From NCBI RefSeq assembly GCF_963678975.1, contig NC_089280.1, positions 20,637,863-20,701,862 on the forward strand: 64,000 nucleotides of DNA. Reading direction: 5' to 3'. A program made the translations under genes and the position numbers. The notes beneath the pieces were generated by a model. That model was given only the letters and a program-made list of their open reading frames with translations, did not search any database and was not told the origin of the DNA. Of the stretch, positions 12,346 through 44,800 are shown piece by piece (the first letter of the stretch is position 1; the number at the start of each line of letters is the position of its first letter). Origin of the DNA: Dysidea avara. Lineage: Eukaryota > Porifera > Demospongiae > Dictyoceratida > Dysideidae.

Positions 12346-12451
12346 ACTTGTGGTTGCACATGTACAATCAAGTCTGTAGTATTGATGTACAATCAAGTCC
12401 GCTGTAGTTTTGAGAGTATTTTCAATCACAAATAGTAAAGTCTTTTGTTTA

Positions 12452-12645
12452 TTTTATTAAGGCTTTACAGCACAAGTGCTGAAGGTCTGTAGGACACCTG
12501 GTTCTATGGGTGTTACATAAAGTATGTTTGAAAAGATGCAGAAAGGAGAAAAAAATACATGACTGGACCTGGGCAGCCTCAAACCTGCAGCCATCTGATT
12601 TCTATAGTATAACCTTGGGACTAATCAGTACATCATTGTGTACTA
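12452..12645 (-). repeat. SINE, full-length-like copy with tRNA-like head
   Basis: On the minus strand a B-box-like GCAGGTTTGAGGCTGCC (about 12595) is followed by a body ending GACCTTCAGCACTTGTGCTG and an AATAAAATAAA tail at about 12452. The 3' part recurs at 58136-58235 and 61690-61770, which defines a family. Confidence 0.6.
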
Positions 12646-14340
12646 TACAACTGTATGCTACATAGCACAGTAGTATAATGTATACGTAGGTATTTTTACA
12701 CTATATAACAGACTCTTTTGCTATGTGAGTAAACAATACGAGTGGCTATAAAATTTCCCTCTTGGGTGCACCAGCACTATTAGTGTTGCCAGTGAGGTGT
12801 ATCATCAGGATATATAAAACAACTAAATGGTAAGATTAATACCATAATAGCTTCTTTGTTGTAAAATAATTTCTTATGCAAAAATCATATGAAAATTTCC
12901 TCAATAATTTCTGATACGAAAATAATTATTATGGAATGCTCTAATAGAGCAGTCATTCACGTAAATCATAATATGAAAGTTAAAATGTCATAACAGACCT
13001 AAATATTCCTGGGGAGTATGACCCCAAACCCCAGAATGGCATCCAAATCTGCACTGTGTAATTTCATTTCCAAAGTTACCCATCCCCCACTCAGGCTTGC
13101 TGCATGTTAACAGCATAAGGGTGAGGAAATCAACAATTTTTTGGCTTCTTTTATAGTTGTTTATTTAGAGAAAGTCTAATTTTTGACCTGTTTGCTCGCC
13201 AATCTCATATATGGTAGTACAGCATAGTGTAAATATTGTAACAGTTTACATATTTGGTGTACTCCCAATTAACATGTGACAAAATTATATTGATGATAAA
13301 CCTATTATGCTGGGGAGTCTAGTTTCTAAGCATTTGCTTGAGTTTTTAAAAGTACGTTCAGTTACTGCATGTCATGGATAGTGTAGTATTTGATTGCAAT
13401 CTTATGGACTTGGTCCACCCTGTTATGTCTACACAGAATGCAATTTTAGATGACACGATAGTGTCACATGAATAGACAATTGCAAGATTCAAAAAGACGC
13501 GTGCAGAAACACACAGTATATCACAGCAAACAAATCTACGTACCCGGTTGTAAGATCATGAAATATATAGTAAACAGACTGAAACAGTGAATTGTCCATG
13601 TGGTTACTTCAGAGCTTATGATCCTCCATGCAAACTATAGTTTACTACTGATATTGTATCAAGATAATCTATTTTAAAGTGCATGGTGGTATAGCTCTGT
13701 GGTGCAGCTGTATTTGTAAGAAATGATGTACTTTACTTCTTGAGATCCACAACCAATTCCTACATGTTTGAGAAGCCTTAAACCATATTCCGACATTTTA
13801 ATATGCCACATAGTGATATTACAGCATGCAGATGTTTGTACCCAGGAAAGGTTTGCAGACAAATGCAAAGCAAATGCTTGAAAAGCCACAGCCATCTTGT
13901 TGTAAAGTAGCACATCTCCTTGTGGCTCAAACATTATTAGTTTGCTTAGGTGCTGGTATTGAACACATTTTCTAAAATATTGAGGCAATTTTGAAAAAAA
14001 GATTATGTTACCAACTCTTTTCCAATATTCTAGCCTAACTTGCTTTCAAGGGGAAAAAGCAAGAATGTGTGTTTGGTGGCAATTGTAGTCATCCAAGAAA
14101 ACTGTCTAGATTCTAGACAATTTCATAGTTTCCAGCATGTGAAAGATTAATTTTAGTATTGCCTTTTTGATGACCTGGAAGGGTAGGTTGTTCAGCAAAT
14201 TAACTGCATTTGCTGAGTAACCTGACCTTGTATCTTTAAATTAACTTGTCACAAAACAATAACTAAATCTTTCACATTAGTCGAAACTTTAAAGGTGCTT
14301 GGAAAGATGTATAAAACCTGGTTGAAAACAAAAAGGCAAT
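12646..14340. other. Intergenic; no gene recognised
   Basis: The longest frame (13674-13988, minus, 104 residues) resembles no family I know and lacks splice or codon-bias support. One inverted copy of the recurrent 18-bp motif lies at about 12938. Confidence 0.4.
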
Positions 14341-14810
14341 CAAGTAGCCCCAGCATAGTACATTTACGGTATACCATACACTTGAATATGGAGTTAGTTT
14401 CCCTATTTCAATTGAATATTTGACATTCAATAATTATGTACAAACTTGTCAAATGAATCAATAAATTGTACTGCAAGTTAACTTTTACATGTACAAGTCA
14501 TTACTAAACTGCACTGTTTGCATGAGCTACACACCCTGTAGAAATTTGTGTATTATTAACTAGTCCAAATGCCTGTTAATGCATTGACCACAGCAGCGGT
14601 TGTGAACATGCATCTTAAACATTGGTATTAACTGCCACTAACTGGTCTAAGAAGACTACTCAAATTGCATGCATGCACAAGTTAACTTACAGTGCCATTT
14701 GCTAATTCATTTGACAAGTTTGTACATAAAATAGAAAAACTATGTAAGTGCATTTCACTCCATATTCAAGTGTATGATATACTGTGAATGTACTATTCTG
14801 GGGCTACATG
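14341..14810. mobile_element. Foldback MITE with long terminal inverted repeats
   Basis: GTAGCCCCAGCATAGTACAT at the left end pairs with the right end (CATGTAGCCCCAGAATAGTA when reverse-complemented). Pairing continues inward through CATACACTTGAATATGGAGT on both arms. Farther in, TGTACAAACTTGTCAAATGA pairs with TCATTTGACAAGTTTGTACA, so the arms exceed 110 bp. Confidence 0.75.
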
Positions 14811-15079
14811 ATGGCCATTTTGTTTTCAGCCCACACATAATCAGGATTGGTGGGCATCCATTTTATAATATTGATAAGTGCACCATAAAGAACTTGCGTC
14901 CAAAATGGTGCTTTTATCCACCCTGCAACAATACTTTTGCTAAGCTACCCTGCTACTATTGGTACTTGGTCTGTATAATTATATTCAGTACTATACTAGT
15001 AGTATAAGATATGATCAGATTCAATAAAATCAATAATTATGCAACAGTAATTAGTCTCTAATCATACATTTTAGTGGCA

Positions 15080-35248
<20,169 letters not shown>

Positions 35249-35404
35249 CTTCGTGTATTTGCTTAGTCACAACGTGTAAGCACGTCACCACGTGTAAGCA
35301 CGTCACCACGTGTAAGCTCGTGCTGTCGACCCTCGATATTAATTACCAGTAAGCGCCTGCGCGGAAGTAGTACCTAACTGGTGCGTAGTGTATCTTCATG
35401 TCAA
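35249..35404. promoter_or_regulatory. Bidirectional promoter between the AAA+ gene and TUBGCP5
   Basis: Only 156 bp separate the two divergent ATGs (35248 minus, 35405 plus), so both promoters and 5' UTRs must share this space. There is no TATA box. It contains an 18-bp tandem repeat with CACGTG and CACGTCAC boxes and a locally higher G/C content (GCGCCTGCGCGGAAG, with a GCGCGGAAG ETS-like core near 35360). Confidence 0.75.
35272..35325 (+). repeat. Three tandem 18-bp units carrying E-box and TGACGTG sites
   Basis: The unit ACGTGTAAGCACGTCACC occurs at 35272 and 35290 exactly, and diverged at 35308 (ACGTGTAAGCTCGTG). Junctions create CACGTG E-boxes. Each full unit contains CACGTCA, the complement of TGACGTG, an ATF/CREB-type core. 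Confidence 0.8.
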
Positions 35405-38067
35405 ATGGCTTACAGGGAAAATTGGAAAGATTTAGCCAGTCAGTTGATTACCTCACTAGTGGGATTTGAAGTGAGTTATGTGTAGTAGCTGTAGTCGTTG
35501 AGCAAAGTTGTGTCTGCAGCCCAAGTCCGAAAGTCATCGTATTTCATTGCAATACGTACTCTCACACTTTCAGTAAGCAACTAAAGCACTTTTGAAATGC
35601 TTAGTACATCCAATTCCATAGTTATCATCGCTTTTTGGAAACGGACAGCTTAAAAGTTGGAAGAACCATTTCTGGGTAGGACCCTAAATTTGAGACAGCT
35701 CACTGAATGGTTTCTAATTTCTGCAGGTTACGAGACAAGTTCGTTGTTCACGCACAGGATGATAAGGCTAATGGATTGGTGAACTATACTGAGAGATTCC
35801 TCGACTGTCAGCTTGACTCATTTTATTCAAAGGTGCGTGTTGTACAGTGTATATGGTGATGTCACCCCATCATTGGTCTGATAGTCTGATGTGCATTATT
35901 CAGTGTTGTCACTGTTGTTGTGTTTGGCTGAGTCACCAACTAATACACAATACTCTCCTGTTGATTTGGATGGATCTAAACTAGATGGTAAAATACTTGT
36001 ACACGTGTGTGTGTGTGCATACATGTCATGTTAAGTCATTTGAAAATATTGACCAAAGTTTTGTAAGCAGGTGGCTACATTGGTTAGGTGACCTTGCTGA
36101 CTAGACATTGGGTGACCTGCAGCTCAAATCCTGTCAGACCTTCAGTGCTAGACACTAAGGCTCTGATAATTTTATTACATATAACACAAGTCCCATGTGC
36201 ATTTACCATGTAGCAGTGTACATAATCAATAATAATCCTCGTGTATGTAATTAACTTTATGAGTATTATCTTATACCTATTCCACTTGTAGACCTACCAG
36301 ATAATTTTGATTGGACAGCATATTTAATGGAGGGAATCACGTTGCCTAGTTACGAGATGGATGATGAGGTAAAAAGCTACTTTTTAATTATTAAATTTTA
36401 TGGAAAACATCCCTTGTAAAGAATATTTGTCTGAAATATTATGAGTGTTACTATATCAGCATTATGTACATATCACGTATACATGGAACCTCCTTGTTTT
36501 GGATGTCCTTATATTCAGGGTTATTTTAAAAGTGGGGTCTTGGTATAAATATACGTATGCACCAATGCAAATAAGACCATGGACAAGTGTCCTGATCATC
36601 AAGGTGCCCACATTCCAAGTATTTGTCCAGTCATCCATTTGTTTTCATCAGCTTTCAGACTGGAGCAATGATGAAGATGATGATGTTGATGGAAATGTTA
36701 ACAGATCTCGTAAGGTTTGGCACCCTCTCATGTCATACTCACCTCACGTGCACACACTACAGCTTAGTAGAGTACCTGCTGGCACTGACACTATCAGTGA
36801 TGATGATGATGATGATGACGATGATCCTGCATCGTGGGACAGGGATGGAAAGGTTGTGCTTGGTTTGTATTCAAATCTATACAATACATATAGTACAGTT
36901 CTGTGTATGGGACAGTTTAAGTAAGTGTGCTAAGTGAGGCTTCACTGTGCTTAACATCATACTGTATTGTAGTACTGTATAGTAAGGTCCCCCCCAAGCC
37001 CCTTCCAAAATATAAAAAGTGTATCCAAAATATGTTTAACTTTAAAATTGTCGTAGAGATAAAATATCTTCATGGGAGACTTTTGTTTAATAGAGCACCA
37101 ATGTTGAATTTTAAATGCATTATTGGTCTGCCTGCCTGTCTGCCGGTCCACCAGCCTGACCACAGCTGAAACTAAACGAAATATTGCATAAATTCCATTT
37201 TACATGGCAATAAAAACTCAAGTGTGGCATGTGCTTTTTGGGATTACCACAGTTTTCCACTCTACACTTTTTGTCCAACAGAGGCTCACTCGTTTCAAAC
37301 AGCATAATCCAAGATACTCTAATAAAGCAGTCACCTTAATACAACACTCATGTGTGGTACTAACATGTGAATTTTAAAAGAAAGTAGGGATCCAAGTGTT
37401 GAAGTTATACATCTTAACATATAGCTAGTCATCAACTCGTAACTGATGTTCGGTGACTTAATAAAAGTGTTAATGAGATTCTTATGGGTGCAATTGTCTA
37501 GTGAAATAAGCCACTTGACTTTTCCAGATTTCAACTCCCGCAGTAACGTCTACTTTCAGGAGATTTCGCATAGCTTAAATATTTCGAGGTTGAGCAATGT
37601 TACCTAATTTATATTTTTCATGGATTTATAAACAATCCCGAAATGTATTAGGCTATATGGAGGTTTAATATTTAAAGGGTAAAATTTTTCCTGTTAACTT
37701 CCAAAACCTCAAAATCAGCAAAATTTTCTCCCTCAAAATATTTAGGTTATATGGTTGCATATTTGTTTTGTGGTACTCCTCAGGTTGCCATGACAGCAAG
37801 TATGATGTGGTTACGTGATCATCTTATCCCACTATACTGGAGTAGTCAATATCGTGATGGTGTGGTAGTGGGTGATCAACCATCAGCAGCAGCTAATAGA
37901 TATTGTACCTTAGTGAATGATTGGTATGTGTGTAGTGCACACACACATTACATGTGGGCTACACACTCATCTCACTACACACACATACAGTGCACACACA
38001 CACATTACATGTGGGCTACACACACATTGCATGTGGGCTACACACACAGTACATGCACGCACACACA

Positions 38068-38143
<76 letters not shown>

Positions 38144-38851
38144 CATGCACATACACACACACTCTCTCACTGTAGTGTATTGTATGTTAGTGATGCACCG
38201 ATACCGATACTAGTATCGGTATCGGCCCTATTTTGGTGGTATCGGACTTGTATCGGTAAAGCTATAAATGCCCGATACCAACCGATACTTTAAATGACGT
38301 GATTTAATTACTTATCAAGATGGCGGCGTACATAGCGCATTGAACGGAGTTGAGCAAAAGCTGATATAAGCTATGAATTCCTTAAAAGAAGCCAGCTACT
38401 AGCATTATTAGTACAGTGGAAACTGAAGTAAGCCACGAAATAAGATTCATTGAAGCCATAAGCCTATCTTCGTACGTAATTGATAGCCACAAATCCAGCA
38501 AACTGCAGTTGATGGGATTAGCAAATGGGTTTAGTAAGCTAAATCACTAGCTGTTTCTTGTGAGAAATGCCTGTGGGGCAAAGTATCGGTATCGGATCGG
38601 TATTGGCCATTTCTGGCCTCAAATGTATCGGTATCGGATCGGTAGTGAAAAAGTGGTATCGTACATCACTACTGTATGTGTTTGTGGTATGTGCATGTCA
38701 CTGTGGTACCTATCCACCTATTATAGAACTATATACTGTATCCTTGTATGTCTTTCTACAGGACAGCTTATGCCAAAGGTATTGGTCACAGTGATGTAAA
38801 GGAGGACATGGTGACAATGACAGAGTTCCAGGTTGTTCGGGAGACCATTTG
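35405..38851 (+). CDS. TUBGCP5: TUBGCP5 exons 1-9: N-terminal region
   Basis: The start is ATG 35405 (MAYRENWKDLASQLITSLVG) and not the ATG 7 bases upstream, whose frame stops within 23 codons. Exons 2 and 3 are tiny (53 and 27 nt). They were found because only their addition restores phase and the human-like HLKVGRTISGLRDKFVVH join. Exon 7 encodes an acidic linker containing about nine consecutive Asp from a GAT microsatellite (36800-36827). Its donor (GTTGTG, 36853) is weak. Exon 9 ends at QVVRETIW, the beginning of the Spc97/Spc98 (GRIP1) domain. Confidence 0.88.
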
Positions 38852-41800
38852 GTGAGGACAAATATACCCCAGTTGTTAGTCTGATGTGTAATGTGGTCAT
38901 ACAGTACCGCCCAAATGCAACATTGTGAGCACTAATTGTGCACGATTAAAAACCTTGCTCATAAAGGGGTGTGGCAGCCATTTCATTGCTTGGAAACGAA
39001 AAGGCTGTAATGCCCTTCATTAGCAATTTTTTTTTTTAATTGTGCACAATTAGTGCTCACAATGTTGCGTTCGGGTGGTACCATACTTGTATACCATATC
39101 TCTTCATATATATAAGCCCAAATTTCTGTTTCCTTCCCAGGCCTGTAAACGAATAGGTCCTTTATTTGAAGCCGGGCATTTAGTTTGGATATGTCCTGGT
39201 GTTTAATTGAATTTGAGTTGTGGTAGAGCATCATAATTGGAATGGTAAGCATAGAGAACCTTTAATGATTAAAAAACAGTTGTATGATGCATATCTACAT
39301 GCACGTGGACTCACATGAACTACTCACGTGGTTATTTTTAGTACCTTTGTCCCTCAGAGTGTTCTAAACTTAACGTTAGTAAGTTTGAAGAAACAGCAGC
39401 AAGGGAAAAGATTAAAGTCACCAACAGTAAATGCCATTAATAGCGCAGGCCTCTATTTGAGACCAGGGATTTATTTTCCAAATATGCTGGAAACTCCCTG
39501 GTTTGTAAATGAGACAGGCGTTTATTCAAATCCAGCTTTTGTACTAGTAGTATGTAAGACGTTTAATTTAGCTGAACCTTACAAGTCCATGTATAATGAA
39601 ACGTCATCTGTGGGACTAAAATATGTTATATGGCTCAATAAATATGAGGTGGTCTTATTAATGAGGTTATGAAGTACATTTTAGTTATCTTTGAGTAATG
39701 ATTACTACAATGAGGTGGTCTTGTTGATGAGGTCATAAAGCACACCTTAGCTATATTTGGAACATGGTCACTATAATGAGGTGGTCTTGTTGATAAGGTT
39801 GTGGACATGGTCACTATAATGAGGTGGTCTTGTTGATGAGGTCATGGAGCATACCTTTTGACATGGTCACTATAATGAGGTGGTCTTATTAATGAGGTCA
39901 TGAAGTATACCTTAGCTATGTTTAGGACATGGTCACTATAATGAGGTGGTGTATACTTTTTGGCTATGTTTTGGAATGCTTGACATGGTTGTAGATAGAG
40001 CGTACCGGTAAACAGTTACTCTAATTGAACAGTCGTAGCTTTCATCAATGAACTACTAAAAGGTTGATGTTGACTATTTATAGCTAGAAGTTTAATCCAT
40101 AGTGTTTAATTTCTTTGCTAAAGCAGTTACTTCAATGTGTAATGTACTAGATCCCTAGTAAATCTTCTAACCTGTATTAGTTTTAACGCTTATGATAACA
40201 TCCCAAACACTGGACAAAATCCGGTCAAATTCTGGTCAGATAGATGTCTGACAATAATGTAATTTGTCATGACACAAAGCACAAGGGGTGCTGTTCTTCC
40301 TGTCTAGCTGTTGAGTCTTGTCAAGCTGGACAGTGAGCAGCTGTACCACAGATTTGTTGTGTTGTCTAGTTTTTGGATCTTGTCAAGCTCAGCAATGCGC
40401 AGCTGTGTCTTGTCGTTGTTCCTTTCATCTTCTGTCAGGATCAAGACAGGCAAAGTGATGAGCTTTTGCATTACGCTGTCTTCTTTTTGTCTACTGGATG
40501 TCTTCATATATTTCTGCAGTCAGTTCAAGGGAAGCACTGGCACTAGTAGAAGCCAGCTGGCATTGTTCACATCGCTGTTCTTCCTCTTGTTGTCGTCTAA
40601 CAGGATCTTGTCTCTGAATCCACTTGAATCTCTTTGTTTGAGAAGCACGAAAAGATGAAGAATGCTTTTGCTTTGGCATTTTCACACTTGAGCATAGATT
40701 TGAAGTAGCTGGAGATCACATCTGCAAAAGTGCACCAAAAAGGTAGCACAGTAAAAAACCAAGTTTCTATCAGCCGGGATCAAACTCGCAACCTCATGGT
40801 TGGTAGAAGTGTGCACTAACCACTACACCAAATGACTGTAACTGGTTTTAAAGTTGTTTATAAAGGAATACATAAATTGAATGGGACAAGTGTTTACTCA
40901 CGGTTTCCATGTGGTTTATAGAAATATTCAAGTGAGTTTTGCTCTATGCCCTTGCATTCAATCCACTGTAAATGACAAACAACAGCAGTTGGAAGCTTCA
41001 GCATGGTATTTCTTAAATGATGAGTGCTTCATTTGGTTCATCTTATATAGATGTGCAGAGTTCTAGAGGTGTACCAATATGGGTTTTTGGCATGTACCGA
41101 TATCCGATATTGATGCCACAAAAAGAAGCCGATAACCGATAGCCGATCCGATATTTGCATTATAATTTTAAGCATACAAAAGTGTACATTTATCCCAACA
41201 TGTGTATTTTCTGTCGGTTGAATGTAATGAATTAGACAGAAAATAAGCTCCCGCATGAATACTATTGGTGGTCACGTGAGCCTCTCTCACGTGACGTAAA
41301 GGTTTATAAGGCTAAGTTAGGTGGGGTTATTCATTCTACGCCACGTGTTAAGGCTAGTGGGGTACTGTTCTTCGAGTTTCCTACGAACCGTAGCGATGTC
41401 TCTAGAAGCTGATCAATTCACACGACTGATGAATGCTATAACCGCCACGAAGGATGGCATTGAGGCGAATTTCACGGCCAAACTGGACAAACTCCAGCGC
41501 AAAGTAGAAGCAAGCCAGGCCAGCACATCGCAAGAAGTAATGGCGAAGATGAACAAGAAGGCCTATCACTTCAAGAAGAAGGGCAATGAGGCACAGTTTA
41601 TTTTTAATTCAACGGTGGAGGATCACATCGATGCGGCGAAGAAGACCCTGGGGAAGATGGCCCCTAACAGTGACGCAGACAAGGCTGCCCTAGAAAAAGC
41701 GACCACAGAGCTCGATCAGGGTAAGGAGGCCATCAGGGTCCGGCAGAAACACATCCGCATCGCGGACCGTTCGGACTGGGGGGTGGTGGCGGAGTACGAA

Positions 41801-44800
41801 GCCGGCGAACTGGCAGACAACTCCGAAGATGAAAAGAAGCTGTACAAGGCTAAAAAGGAGCGGTACAGCAAAAAGAGGAGAGCCACGTTAGACAATGGGC
41901 CAGTTAGAAAGCGGGGTAAGGCAGAACCGGCCAATAGACCTGTGGATGTACAGCCCAGACCGCCACCCCTGAAGACAAGACCACTGGGCCCTTGTTACAC
42001 TTGTGGAGAGTATGGCCACCTTGCAAGATCCTGCAACAAATCCCAGCGACCGTATCCTTTTATGAATAAGTCATATGATGTGTGTCACAATGGGGTAAGG
42101 TGCCCTGGTAGTGCAATAGGGCCAAGTGTGCTCAGTATCGAGCAAGGGGCTATTGGTGATGGTCTGGAGCAAGTATTGAATAGTCACCTACATGGTGTTG
42201 ACAAGGCTTACAGACAAGAAAAACCTGTTAATGGAGCTTCAGAGTATGCTCCTGATGAGGGTGCACTGGGTGTTGATAATACAAAGGTAGGGAAGCCCAC
42301 TGGTGGCCAGGAGGTCATCCCAACCAAGCCAGGTAGTCCAAATAAATATCCCAGCCAGGGGAAAGGTGTAACATGCTCAAGTGAGGCATACTCGACCTCT
42401 CCCGAGCCTGACCCATATGAAATTTGGGATTTAGAATTCAGTAGATCCTGGGAGGCTGAGGAACAAGGGGTCACTATTCAACAGATAGTTGATGTCCAGG
42501 GACGGCTTAAAGAATGTATTGGGTTTTGGACAGAAGTCCTGCAGGCCCCAGCTACAGTGCTGGGTTGGATACAAAACGGTTATAAGCTTCCCCTGATGTA
42601 CGCACCAGCTCCATTTGAGCAGCGTAACCATGCCTCAGCTTTTAACCATCAAAAATTTGTCACTGATAGTGTCAAGGAACTCCTAGCTAATAGGTGCATA
42701 AAAGAAGTCAAGGAGAAGCCCTTTGTTTGTAGTCCCTTATCAGTAGTAACTAACCAGGAGGGAAAATGTAGACTGGTGCTCAACCTTAGATATTTAAACC
42801 AATACTTACGTAAGGACCGGTTCAAGTACGAGGACCTAAGGATTGCCATGCTAATGCTAAACAAAAACGATTTCCTATTCAAGTTTGACCTAAAATCTGG
42901 ATACCACCACCTGGATATATTTGAGCCTCACCAGTCCTACCTTGGGTTTACTTGGGAGTGGAATAGTACACAGTCCTATTTTGTATTTACTGTCTTGCCT
43001 TTTGGGTTATCCACAGCCTGCTATGCTTTTACAAAGTTATTAAGGCCATTAGTAGGATACTGGAGGGGCCAAGGGTTAAGAGTAGTCCTGTACCTGGATG
43101 ATGGAATAGTGGCCATCGAAGGTCTAGACAAAGCTATCGAAGCTAGCAAGAAGGTAAAGGTAGATCTAGCCAGCGCGGGTCTAATAGCTAATGAGCAAAA
43201 ATCTCAGTGGGAGCCTGAGCAGAGGTTAATATGGCTGGGTTTTGAGATTAACCTGCATGAAGGTCAACTTTTCATCCCTCAGACAAAGTTGACAGATACC
43301 TGTGAATTACTAAAATCGTTATGTCACAAACAAGTTATACCAGCAAGGCTTTTGGCTAGCATGATTGGTAAAATAGTTTCAATGTCACTGGCCCTTGGGC
43401 CAATTACCCGTCTGATGAGTATGCTGTCCTGAATACAAGGGTGTCATAGTGTCAACAGTTGGCATTGTCGGCAGAGGCAAAATCCGAAATGCTGTTCTGG
43501 CAGAACAAAATGAACCTGTTCAATGGACAGGACCTATGGCCAAAACCATCAGCAGTAAGGGTGGTATACTCAGATGCCAGTAATACGGGGTATGGTGGCT
43601 ACACTGTGGAACATGGTGGTCAAATTGCAAATGGCCAGTGGTCAAAAGAGGAGGCAGCGCAAAGTTCAACATGGAGAGAATTGAGGGCAGTCAGAATGGT
43701 CCTAGAGTCCTTTGAATCTAAATTACAGAACGAAAGGGTGCGTTGGTTTACCGATAACCAAAATGTAGTGAGAATCGTATTGAATGGGAGCAAGAAGCCT
43801 GCCCTCCAACAAGAGGCCCTGGCAATCTTTGACACCTCAGTAAAGGAAAGAATCCATGTGGAGCCCGAGTGGATCCCCAGGGAAGAGAACCAAATAGCTG
43901 ACTATATCAGTAGGATAGTTGACCACGACGACTGGATGCTGAATCCACTGGTGTTTGGGGAATTGAATGCCTTATGGGGACCACATACAGTAGACAGGTT
44001 TGCTGATGGGTACAACAGCCAAATTCCCCGTTTTAACTCCCGCTATTGGTGTCCAGACTCAGAAGCTATCGACACATTCACATGCAATTGGGGCAATGAA
44101 AACAACTGGTGGTGCCCCCCTATGTTCTTGATCCCCCGACTGCTTAAACATGCAAGCATATGTAAGGCCTCAGGTACTCTGATTGCCCCAAAGTGGCCGT
44201 CGGCCCCATTTTGGCCCTTGTTGTTCCCCAATGGAACCCACCCAGCAAGTTTTGTAGTAAGGATACGGGAGCTTCCTAGAATGGAGTACTTAATCATGCC
44301 AGGTCACTCGGGGTCCACGCTATTCAAGGGGGTCCCAAACACAATGGTACTAGCTTTGCGCCTAAACTTCCAGACATCCAAGGATACCTAGTGATGGTTG
44401 CAGCCCAGAGAGCTGTCGGTATGACCCCGGAGTGGTCACAGTCTAGAGGGCTGTTGCGTATGACCCAAGAGTGGTCACAGTCTAGAGGACTGTTGTGTAT
44501 GACCCAAGAGTGGTCACAGTCTAGAGAGCTGTTGTGTATGACCCAAGAGTGGTTACAGTCTAGAGGACTGTCGTGTATGACCCAAGAGTGGTCACAGTCT
44601 AGAGGACTGTTGTGTATGACCCAAGAGTGGTCACAGTCTAGAGAGCTGTTGTGTATGACCCAAGAGTGGTTACAGTCTAGAGGACTGTTGTGTATGACCC
44701 AAGAGTGGTCACAGTCTGGAGGACTGTTGTGTATGACCCAAAAGTGGTCACAGCCTAGAGGGCTGTTGTGTATGACCCAAGAGTGGTCACAGTCTAGAGG

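Noticed and set aside
36445..36937. 159- and 104-residue frames as independent genes
   Set aside because: They are TUBGCP5 exon 7 extended into intron sequence, or an alternative frame of it.
37751..38293. 180-residue Thr-His frame
   Set aside because: The first part is TUBGCP5 exon 8. The remainder reads past a good GTATGT donor into the CA microsatellite.
40765..40837. Functional tRNA gene
   Set aside because: A and B boxes are recognisable, but the acceptor and anticodon stems do not pair.
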